Source: Acidobacteriaceae bacterium
Lineage (GTDB): Bacteria > Acidobacteriota > Terriglobia > Terriglobales > SbA1
Direction of reading: 5' to 3'
Length of the DNA: 5,517 nt
Assembly: GCA_003156615.1 (NCBI GenBank)
Contig: PMHI01000589.1
Coordinates: 1-5,517 of the forward strand
Positions 1 to 4,723 of this stretch are shown here, one piece after another. Numbering within the stretch: position 1 is the first letter of the stretch; each line of letters starts with the position of its first letter. A program made the position numbers and the translations under genes. The notes beneath the pieces are model-generated. The model did not search any database. It had not been told where the DNA came from and saw only the letters and a program-made list of their open reading frames with translations.

Positions 1-244
1 TCGAATGCCGGATTCCCGCCGTCACCAGCGGAGGAATGGTCTCGACCGCGTAACGGATCGCGAGGTAGGTCGATCCCCATATGACATAGATCGCCACAAA
101 AGCCAGCGCCAGCTGGATGGTGTAACTTCTGGCGTGCGAACTCGCGGGGTTGCTGTGAGGGACGACCACAGGTCTACCTCCAATATGGATGATCTTGCCG
201 CTTCCGAGCATGGCCCGAATCTGAGAAGGTCGGTCGAGCATCAT
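1..244 (-). CDS. EamA/DMT-family transporter, 5' part only
   Basis: Reading leftward from 244, the frame is open for 81 codons to the window edge, so the C-terminal part is missing. Residues 42-75 carry the family's first membrane helix and its hallmark, AIYVIWGSTYLAIRYAVET followed by IPPL, typical of drug/metabolite transporter proteins (EamA domain, ten helices, inner-membrane export of metabolites or amino acids). The start at 244 is set by a very strong ribosome binding site 7 nt upstream; a second ATG follows directly. About 40 mostly hydrophilic residues precede the first helix, longer than usual for the family. It is divergent from the CGNR regulator at 375, which may control it. The substrate cannot be told from this fragment. 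The family call is firm. Confidence 0.88.
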   Translation of the reverse strand, partial: MMLDRPSQIRAMLGSGKIIHIGGRPVVVPHSNPASSHARSYTIQLALAFVAIYVIWGSTYLAIRYAVETIPPLVTAGIRHS

Positions 245-251
245 GAAACGG

Positions 252-259
252 ACCTCCTT
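252..259 (-). promoter_or_regulatory. Strong ribosome binding site of the EamA gene
   Basis: On the minus strand this reads AAGGAGGT, a full match to the anti-Shine-Dalgarno core, with 7 nt before the ATG at 244-242. It fixes the start of the transporter and supports the hydrophilic N-terminal extension being translated. Confidence 0.85.
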
Positions 260-261
260 GA

Positions 262-291
262 ATAACCTGTTAAACTATGTTTAAAGGTTAT
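262..291. promoter_or_regulatory. Palindromic operator candidate between EamA and CGNR genes
   Basis: Imperfect palindrome: the left arm ATAACCTGTTAAAC (262-275) and the right arm GTTTAAAGGTTAT (279-291) are inverted copies that differ by one missing base, with a TAT centre. It lies just downstream of the predicted minus-strand -10 box and immediately upstream of the EamA ribosome binding site, covering the probable transcription start. A bound protein there would block transcription. The half-site GGTTATAT recurs at 338-345 and a shorter GGTTA at 358-362, both close to the CGNR gene start. The natural candidate to bind it is the adjacent CGNR protein. The repeat is seen directly; its role is inferred. 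Confidence 0.55.
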
Positions 292-296
292 ATGCG

Positions 297-325
297 ATAC
301 TAAGTCGTTCGATGTAACTTGTAAA
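297..325 (-). promoter_or_regulatory. Predicted sigma70-type promoter of the EamA gene
   Basis: On the minus strand a -35 box TTTACA (325-320) and a -10 box TAGTAT (302-297) are separated by exactly 17 nt. They match the consensus at 5 of 6 and 4 of 6 positions. Transcription would start near 290, inside the palindrome at 262-291, giving a leader of about 45 nt before the ATG. Confidence 0.5.
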
Positions 326-346
326 GACTATTTTGATGGTTATATA
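319..346 (+). promoter_or_regulatory. Possible promoter of the CGNR gene
   Basis: TTGTAA (319-324) and TATATA (341-346) with a 16 nt spacer form a plausible plus-strand promoter. The start of transcription would fall near 353. If correct, it excludes the in-frame TTG/ATG codons at 333 and 336 as starts and favours ATG 375. The -10 region overlaps the repeated half-site GGTTATAT at 338-345, which would allow autoregulation. This is weaker evidence than for the opposing promoter. Confidence 0.3.
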
Positions 347-374
347 TTTGGGAGGAAGGTTACAGCCTTTCACG

Positions 375-1007
375 ATGAGCGAAACCAAACCAAAGAGACG
401 ACGGCCACCCAAATTCGAATTGATCGGGGGAAACGTCTGCCTCGATTTCATCAACACGCTCGACGATCGTCCCAGCGACAAACCCAAAGAATTGCTCAAG
501 GACTACTACGAACTGGCGCGTTTCGGGGAAGACGCCGGCATCCTCGCGCCGGAGCAGCTAGATTCTTTCTACGAAAATGTTCCCCTCATGCCCGAGGAGG
601 CTGCGGACGCTCTGCGCCGCGCCATCAAGCTGCGCGAGGCCGTGTACGCCGTCTTTTCAGCTTTGATGAAGGGGCAAACCGTGCCGCCGGTGGAGATGGA
701 CACGCTCAATGCCTACATCCAGGATGCGGCGCTGCATTCGCGACTGCTGCCAAGCGCGGGACGCTGCGAGTGGCGCTTTGACGACCTGGGTTCTGCCTTC
801 GATGCGATGCTGTGGCCGATCGCGCGCGCGGCCGCGGACCTGCTGGCCTCAAGCGATGTGGCGCTGGTGCGCGCCTGCTCGTCGCCAACCTGCCAGTGGT
901 ATTTTCTCGACACCAGCAAGAATCACCACCGCCGCTGGTGCAGCATGAAGCAGTGCGGCAACCGCGCCAAAGTGCGGAAGTTTTATGCGAAGAAGAAGAC
1001 GGCTTAA
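375..1007 (+). CDS. ABATE-domain CGNR zinc-finger regulator
   Basis: A 210-residue protein of the CGNR family, thought to be transcription regulators. After a basic N-terminus (KPKRRRPPK) comes the ABATE-domain opening FELIGGNVCLDFINTL at about residues 14-29, then an α-helical middle. The C-terminal zinc finger has four cysteines in the order C168-x4-C173, C189-x4-C194, ending in the signature CGNR (194-197) and a basic tail. This is a full-length family architecture. ATG 375 is chosen because the ABATE domain begins 13 residues later. The AGGAAGG-like sequence at 352-359 is rather far upstream, and in-frame codons at 333 and 336 are alternatives. It is divergent from the EamA gene and convergent with the cupin gene, with a 41 bp gap. 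Its ligand is unknown. Confidence 0.88.
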   Translation: MSETKPKRRRPPKFELIGGNVCLDFINTLDDRPSDKPKELLKDYYELARFGEDAGILAPEQLDSFYENVPLMPEEAADALRRAIKLREAVYAVFSALMKGQTVPPVEMDTLNAYIQDAALHSRLLPSAGRCEWRFDDLGSAFDAMLWPIARAAADLLASSDVALVRACSSPTCQWYFLDTSKNHHRRWCSMKQCGNRAKVRKFYAKKKTA

Positions 1008-1048
1008 GGTATTGCCGATGGAACGGGTTCGCCGAGCCGCCGCCGCAA

Positions 1049-1600
1049 TTACTTCAGTTCGGTGATGATTGCGCGCTGCTTTCCCCGGACCAGCGTTTCG
1101 GTGTGGGTGCGGTTGCGGGGATTGAACCGGACCATGCCGGCTTTGAACGAATTCACGGTAACCTTCCCGTCGGGAGTGGTCGAACTCAGGTCGCCATCAT
1201 CGAGGAACACCACTACGACGTCTTTATCGTGGAAGTGCATCGGGGTCGGCACTCCCGGCGTCCAGGTGTAATCCCACACAATCAGGCGCTCGTTTTCGAG
1301 GATCTTCTTCGATCCAGGCCGAGGAAATGCGAGGGGATAGCCGGAAGTATTGCCGAGGGGAACGACTGGTTGGTCTTTCAGATCGATCACTATCGATCTC
1401 CCCGTGACGTTCGGCGGTGTGGCCTTCGGCAGGAACGCCGCCTTGCCCGACAACGACACGACCACCGAATCGAAAGGCTGCGCAGTTATGGGGCCGGTTA
1501 CGTCCCAGACGATAACGCGGTCATTCTCTATCGCCGCCTGCAGCGGCGTTTGCGGGACGCCCTGGAACAGCATCGCGCAGAGCAGCATGGCTCGGACCAT
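1049..1600 (-). CDS. Small exported cupin-like protein with two repeats
   Basis: A 183-residue protein. Residues 1-23 (MVR, then hydrophobic AMLLCAMLFQGV, then a small-residue stretch) look like a signal peptide, so it probably acts in the periplasm or outside. The C-terminal half is a cupin β-barrel: H122-x-H124 in TPMHFHDKD, a conserved G138-D pair after strand VVVVFL, and a second motif with H166 (RFNPRNRTHTE). The N-terminal half repeats the same opening, ENDRVIVWDV (25-34) against ENERLIVWDY (102-111), 77 residues apart, but lacks the metal-binding histidines. ATG 1600 has the Shine-Dalgarno sequence AAGGT at spacing 6; the open frame continues to 1774, but that extension looks noncoding. 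No enzymatic activity can be assigned; metal binding is plausible only for the second half. Confidence 0.75.
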   Translation of the reverse strand: MVRAMLLCAMLFQGVPQTPLQAAIENDRVIVWDVTGPITAQPFDSVVVSLSGKAAFLPKATPPNVTGRSIVIDLKDQPVVPLGNTSGYPLAFPRPGSKKILENERLIVWDYTWTPGVPTPMHFHDKDVVVVFLDDGDLSSTTPDGKVTVNSFKAGMVRFNPRNRTHTETLVRGKQRAIITELK

Positions 1601-1692
1601 GGCAGTACCTTTCAGATCGCGCGGAAGTTCAACAACAGGATACCTCGTCAGGATAGGATCGTCCCGCGCTGGACAAAGGAACGTCGTCGAGA

Positions 1693-1776
1693 TCAGAACT
1701 CCAGGCGCGCTTGAAAGGCGATCATGCGGGGAGTGCTTTCGCCGCCCCAGACCGACGCCGAGCAAGCCGGGCATAG
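1693..1776 (-). pseudogene. Remnant of an outer-membrane β-barrel C-terminus
   Basis: Read leftward, 27 codons between a TAA (1779-1777) and a TGA (1695-1693) encode a tail ending STPRMIAFQARLEF-stop. The alternating hydrophobic residues I, F, A, L and the terminal Phe form the insertion signal of β-barrel proteins such as TonB-dependent receptors and porins. Nothing upstream in this frame continues the protein, so only the last strand survives. It sits about 90 bp upstream of the cupin start on the same strand. It could also be a chance reading; the motif is short. Confidence 0.35.
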
Positions 1777-1854
1777 TTAGTCAATCGACAGGCTGACGCT
1801 TCCTTCGGCTCAGGGTGTTACCATTTCTGTTGGTTGATCCGCCGAGGTTTGCCT

Positions 1855-2769
1855 ATGGCCACGCACCCTTACAGCGCGAACCAGGATTGCTGGCCCGAAT
1901 TGCCGCTGGAGGCATGGCAGAATACCTACGCCACCCTGCACATGTGGACTCAGATCGTTGGCAAGGTGCGGCTGGCGCTTAGCCCGCGCCTCAACCAATG
2001 GTGGGAGGTACCACTTTATGTCAGCGCGCGGGGACTGACGACTTCACCGATTCCCTATCAAAACGAAATTTTCGAAGTTCAGTTCGATTTCATCGAGCAC
2101 GAGTTGATCATCCACACCAGTTGGGGTGCGTCGAAGAGGATGGCGCTTGAGCCGCGTTCGGTCGCTGACTTTCACGCTGAGTTTATGTCGGCCTTGCGGG
2201 CGCTGGGCATCGAGGTAAAGATCTGGACGATGCCGGTTGAGGTTCCTAATCCGGTGCGCTTCGAAGAAGATACGCAACATGCCTCCTATGATCGCGAATA
2301 TGCGCATCGCTTCTGGAAGGTGTTGGTTTTGTGTGACAGCATCTTCAAGGAATTTCGCGCAGGCTTCATCGGCAAGGATAGTCCTGTGCATTTTTTCTGG
2401 GGAAGCTTCGATCTCTGCGTGACGCGCTTCTCGGGGCGGCGGGCTCCGGAACGCGCGGGCGCCGATTCCGTGACCCGCGAGGCATACTCGCATGAGGTGA
2501 TCAGCGCGGGATTCTGGCCGGGCGGTGGCGACATTCAAGGTGCCGCGTTTTATGCTTATGCCGCACCTGAGCCTCCCGGTTTTGCCGAGCAACCAGTCGA
2601 GCCAAAGGCGGCGTTTTATCATCCGCAACTGCATGAATTTCTGCTGATGTACGACGATGTGCGCTGCGCTGCCTTGCCCCGCCAGGCGCTGCTCAGCTTC
2701 ATGCAGAGCACGTACGAGGCGGGAGCGAAGCTTGCCCGGTGGGATCGAAAGGAACTTGAAAGAGTTTGA
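1855..2769 (+). CDS. DUF5996 family protein
   Basis: A 304-residue protein with the full pattern I associate with DUF5996. Visible blocks are WPELPLEAWQNTYATLHMWTQIVGKVRL (13-40), the Trp-rich NQWWEVPLYVSARGLTT (47-63), FDFIEHELIIHTSWG (78-91), and the most conserved block FIGKDSPVHFFWGSFD followed by LCVTRFSGRRAP (171-198). No signal peptide or membrane helix is evident, so it is probably cytoplasmic. No function is established for the family that I know of. ATG 1855 is preferred: GAGG lies 8 nt upstream and the conserved region starts soon after; TTG 1834 would add seven residues. The stop is 24 bp before the zinc-finger gene, with which it probably forms an operon. Confidence 0.87.
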   Translation: MATHPYSANQDCWPELPLEAWQNTYATLHMWTQIVGKVRLALSPRLNQWWEVPLYVSARGLTTSPIPYQNEIFEVQFDFIEHELIIHTSWGASKRMALEPRSVADFHAEFMSALRALGIEVKIWTMPVEVPNPVRFEEDTQHASYDREYAHRFWKVLVLCDSIFKEFRAGFIGKDSPVHFFWGSFDLCVTRFSGRRAPERAGADSVTREAYSHEVISAGFWPGGGDIQGAAFYAYAAPEPPGFAEQPVEPKAAFYHPQLHEFLLMYDDVRCAALPRQALLSFMQSTYEAGAKLARWDRKELERV

Positions 2770-2793
2770 CTGAGGAATTATAGGGAGGCGGAA

Positions 2794-3066
2794 ATGGCGA
2801 AGAAATGCAAGCACCTGGATCAGATCAAGATCACGACCACCGACATACACGTCTGTGAAGAATGCGTTAAAATGGGTGACACTTGGGTTCACCTGCGGAT
2901 GTGCATGGTGTGCGGGCAGGTGGGCTGCTGCGATTCGTCGAAGAACAAACACGCTACGAAGCATTTTCGGCACACCGGGCATCCGGTGATGCGCTCGATC
3001 GAGTCTGGAGAAGACTGGATATGGTGCTACGTGGACGAGATGATTGCGGGCGAGGTCGCCGCGTAG
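2794..3066 (+). CDS. UBP-type zinc-finger protein
   Basis: A 90-residue protein that is essentially one UBP-type zinc finger (the fold that in eukaryotes binds the free C-terminus of ubiquitin). Candidate zinc ligands are in the expected order: C5, H7, C21, C24, C37, C40, C45 or C46, H53, H57, H63. The family blocks WVHLRMCMVCGQVGCCDSS (31-49), HATKHFRHTGHPV (53-65) and GEDWIWCYVDE (72-82) are intact. ATG 2794 has GGGAGG with a 5 nt spacer. The gene follows the DUF5996 gene by 24 bp. Its bacterial ligand is unknown: ubiquitin is not expected here, so a role in recognising another protein C-terminus is only an idea. Confidence 0.9.
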   Translation: MAKKCKHLDQIKITTTDIHVCEECVKMGDTWVHLRMCMVCGQVGCCDSSKNKHATKHFRHTGHPVMRSIESGEDWIWCYVDEMIAGEVAA

Positions 3067-3234
3067 GCATCTTCTATCCCAATCCCACCCTGGAAAAAGA
3101 TGAAAATAGCCACATCCTAAAAGTCTGAACCGTGAATGTCGCGAAGAAAATCCGCGGAGGACGCCAAAAGAGCCAGAATGTGGAGTTTTCTAACGACGGT
3201 GCTTGGGCAGGAAGACCAAAAAGCCGGCCAAAAA

Positions 3235-3262
3235 TTGAAAGGGCCGTGACATTGGTTATGCT
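3235..3262 (+). promoter_or_regulatory. Predicted promoter of a candidate small RNA
   Basis: TTGAAA (3235-3240) and TATGCT (3257-3262) with a 16 nt spacer resemble a sigma70-type promoter (5 of 6 and 4 of 6 consensus bases). Transcription would begin at about 3267-3270, exactly where the 5' strand of a closing stem begins. Confidence 0.4.
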
Positions 3263-3266
3263 CTAG

Positions 3267-3386
3267 CCGCCGCCTCCTGCGAGGGAGCCAACAGCGTGGA
3301 CGCATGTACCGTCACAGCCCCTTGATGCGATCACTGTTTTCACAGTCCCAGACCCCAACTGCCCCTCGCAGAGCCGTCGGTTTTTT
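3267..3386 (+). ncRNA. Candidate structured small RNA, ~120 nt
   Basis: The predicted 5' end CCGCCG (3267-3272) pairs with CGTCGG (3375-3380) apart from one mismatch. After a small internal loop, CTGCGAGGG (3277-3285) pairs perfectly with CCCTCGCAG (3363-3371). Inside this closing stem two hairpins are possible: CGCAT/ATGCG (3301-3305 with 3325-3329) and ACTGT/ACAGT around a TTTC loop (3333-3346). T6 follows immediately (3381-3386), so the closing stem could itself act as the intrinsic terminator. A promoter-like pair lies just upstream. I do not recognise a family: it has neither 5S rRNA, SRP RNA nor RNase P motifs. An alternative pairing AGCCG/CGGCT (3372-3376 with 3393-3397) would span the T-tract. 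Confidence 0.38.
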
Positions 3387-3741
3387 CAGGTCCGGCTGTC
3401 TTGCAGGTTGCCCCGCCCGACTGATCACCCAGTCTACTTCGGGTCAGCAAGGTTTATTTCGCTGTCCCTTTCAACCGTCGACGGAAGCTACCTTAGCAGA
3501 ACGTTCACAAAAGTCAACGCAAACTATTGGTGCAACGCATCAGCTTGACCCTGTGAATAACGAATAATGTAACCTATTGCAGCACGGAAGTTTACTAAGA
3601 TGCGTTTTGAATTGGGACTGGTTTTACACAAAAAATTACACAACTGCCGCGACCTGGAAAAATTCTCAAGGCGACCCAAAAATTCATCTTGACGCAGAAA
3701 CAATCTCGGCGCATCTTGCTAACAGCACCAAAGAATTACTG
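3387..3741. other. Intergenic stretch without a supported gene
   Basis: No convincing coding region or known RNA is seen. A modest hairpin occurs at about 3420-3446, where ACCC pairs with GGGT and CTG with CAG around a ~10 nt loop. The portion from about 3560 to 3740 is markedly more AT-rich than its surroundings. The open frame leading into the RNase H-like gene (from TTG 3577) reads as low-information sequence without family similarity. The flank on the other side, 3067-3234, likewise shows nothing beyond the small-RNA promoter. Confidence 0.5.
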
Positions 3742-4155
3742 ATGTCAGAACTCGTGGCCTATGTGGACGGTGGTTCCCTGGGCAATCCGGGGCCATCGGG
3801 TATTGGGGTGGTCATCGATGGCTGCGCCAGCGGCCCTATCCGCATCTCGCGGTGGATCGGCCACCAGGATAACAACGTCGCCGAATATGTGGCGCTGCTC
3901 GAGGCGCTGCAGTGCGCACTGTCTCTGAAGGCCAAGGCGCTGCACGTTTACTCGGACTCGCAAGTTGTGGTTCGGCAGATGCGCGGCGAGTACATCTGCC
4001 GTAGTTCGCGCCTCTACTCTCTGCATTGGACGTGCCGCAAATTGGCTCGAGCCCTCAGTTTTTCCATCTCTCACGTGCCGCGGGAGGATAATGCCGAAGC
4101 GAATCAGCTGGCGAATACAGCGGTGCGGGAGCGCGAAGCGGGTCTTAGGCATTAG
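3742..4155 (+). CDS. RNase H-like protein (RVT_3-type RNase HI)
   Basis: A 137-residue RNase H-fold protein of the short type (RVT_3) that would cut RNA in RNA-DNA hybrids. The core motifs are present: D9 in AYVDGGSLGNPGPSGIG, E48 in NNVAEYVALLEAL, and D72 in VYSDSQVVVRQMRGEY. The fourth acidic position, usually the Asp of an AD-x-LAN motif, is N121 here (HVPREDNAEANQLAN). ATG 3742 is chosen because the first β-strand begins immediately; no good Shine-Dalgarno sequence is seen, and the frame continues upstream to TTG 3577 with unconvincing sequence. The last codons (GLRH-stop) lie within the left inverted-repeat arm at 4141-4166, so the native C-terminus may have been replaced. It could be an active nuclease or a binding-only relative. 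Confidence 0.85.
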   Translation: MSELVAYVDGGSLGNPGPSGIGVVIDGCASGPIRISRWIGHQDNNVAEYVALLEALQCALSLKAKALHVYSDSQVVVRQMRGEYICRSSRLYSLHWTCRKLARALSFSISHVPREDNAEANQLANTAVREREAGLRH

Positions 4156-4166
4156 GTCTAAGCTCC
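4141..4166 (+). repeat. Left inverted-repeat arm of the four-helix-bundle cassette
   Basis: GGTCTTAGGC (4141-4150) and AAGCTCC (4160-4166) are exact inverted copies of GCCTAAGACC (4629-4638) and GGAGCTT (4615-4621), in mirrored order; the inner spacers are 9 and 7 nt. The arm also reads as three degenerate heptamers, GGTCTTA, GGCATTA and GGTCTAA, the reverse-strand counterpart of the array at 4630-4680. It overlaps the last five codons of the RNase H-like gene, including its stop. Confidence 0.6.
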
Positions 4167-4213
4167 GGCTAACAGCGTTGCTAGAGACCTGCCTCTTGAA
4201 CCCTCGCTTAATA

Positions 4214-4595
4214 CTAGGACCTTAAGATCTGGAGCCCTGGCTCAACCGGTGACTGAAATCGGTTTCCCAGCCCGTTGAGAAGACGCCCGACTTCCAAAGC
4301 CAATTCTGTAAGTTTTCTTCCGTCCCCAGGCATCAGAAATCCGAGCGCGCATCCGAAGGTAATTTCGGTCTGAAGCCCCAACCAAGATCCCCTGGCATGG
4401 AACAGCAGCTGTAACAACTCTTTGCCGGGAAAACGCCCCTTGCCCTCGGCGATATTGCTTGGATGGACAGACCTCATCTGACTGGTCAGGCCATAGATCT
4501 CTTGTTTGGGAAACGAACTGGTACGCCATAACCACCAGTACATGGTCTACCGCGCGATGCCAAACCTTCAGGCCTCGGGTCGTAGGTCTCGGACG
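4214..4595 (-). pseudogene. Frameshifted four-helix-bundle protein (23S rRNA IVS type)
   Basis: Read leftward, a first frame gives RGLKVWHRAVDHVLVV (about 4577-4530), matching the family opening RDLKVWQ-A. A second frame then gives SSFPKQEIYGLTSQM, PSNIAEGKGRF, ELLQLLFHARGS and LALEVGRLLNGL, matching the rest of the family (TIGR02436, the protein found in 23S rRNA intervening sequences). The shift between frames is at about 4520-4526. Residues are also missing around SQMRSVHPSNIAEG, where the family usually has three or more extra residues. No start codon with a ribosome binding site is apparent; the upstream frame runs into the heptamer array. The lineage is clear, and the gene appears dead. 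A sequencing error could explain the shift but not the internal loss. Confidence 0.75.
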
Positions 4596-4614
4596 AACCG
4601 CGCGCGGGAAGGGG

Positions 4615-4638
4615 GGAGCTTTAGGCAGGCCTAAGACC
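4615..4638 (-). repeat. Right inverted-repeat arm of the four-helix-bundle cassette
   Basis: GGAGCTT (4615-4621) and GCCTAAGACC (4629-4638) mirror the left arm at 4141-4166: 17 paired positions with unequal inner spacers. The two arms enclose about 450 bp containing the four-helix-bundle pseudogene. The outer part of this arm is also the first unit of the heptamer array. Confidence 0.6.
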
Positions 4639-4680
4639 CAACACCTAACACCTAAGACCCAAGACCTAAGACCTGAGACC
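4630..4680 (+). repeat. Heptanucleotide tandem array, 7 units
   Basis: Seven head-to-tail heptamers with consensus CCTAAGA: CCTAAGA, CCCAACA, CCTAACA, CCTAAGA, CCCAAGA, CCTAAGA, CCTGAGA, then a partial CC. There is no spacer, so it is not a CRISPR. Variation is confined to positions 3, 4 and 6. Such short tandem heptamers are known in some bacteria, for example the STRR families of cyanobacteria. Translated in passing, the array yields a spurious repeated peptide containing SWVLG and CWVLG. Confidence 0.88.
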
Positions 4681-4684
4681 AGCC

Positions 4685-4713
4685 TTGACACCATCCCGTC
4701 TCCGAGCGAGACT
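4685..4713 (+). promoter_or_regulatory. Possible promoter of the GAF gene
   Basis: A perfect -35 box TTGACA (4685-4690) sits directly after the heptamer array. At 17 nt the -10 position reads GAGACT (4708-4713), which is poor (3 of 6). Transcription from it would start at about 4720, making ATG 4724 nearly leaderless and ATG 4733 the better candidate start. Weak evidence. Confidence 0.25.
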
Positions 4714-4723
4714 CCAATTACTG

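Noticed and set aside
812..1714. 300-codon plus-strand open frame
   Set aside because: It overlaps the CGNR gene in another frame and then runs antisense through the whole cupin gene; the peptide is Arg/His-rich without any family motif.
1601..1774. N-terminal extension of the cupin frame to 1774
   Set aside because: A signal peptide and Shine-Dalgarno sequence mark ATG 1600; the extension is Arg-rich and overlaps the β-barrel remnant in another frame.
1777..1830. Dispersed-repeat-like string CTTCCTTCGGCTCAGGG
   Set aside because: It resembles common environmental-genome repeats containing CCTGAG and GAAGG, but only one copy is present and it forms no hairpin.
2044..2982. 312-codon minus-strand open frame
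   Set aside because: Antisense to the DUF5996 and zinc-finger genes, both recognised by strong motifs; its own translation shows no domain.
3267..3386. 5S rRNA, SRP RNA or 6S RNA identity for the small-RNA candidate
   Set aside because: The length suits 5S rRNA but its conserved sequence is absent. A CAGGTCCGG string nearby lacks the following SRP GGAAGCAGC loop. No 6S central-bubble pattern is evident.
3304..3567. 87-codon plus-strand open frame in the gene-poor stretch
   Set aside because: No ribosome binding site, no family motif, and its start falls inside the candidate small RNA.
3577..3741. N-terminal extension of the RNase H-like frame from TTG 3577
   Set aside because: The RNase H fold begins right after ATG 3742; the extension is in AT-rich sequence and resembles no domain.
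3742..4595. Diversity-generating retroelement (RNase H plus Avd-like four-helix bundle)
   Set aside because: No reverse transcriptase, template repeat or variable target gene is in the window, and the four-helix-bundle gene is broken.
4630..4680. CRISPR-like repeat
   Set aside because: Units are 7 bp with no spacers, so it is a simple tandem array.
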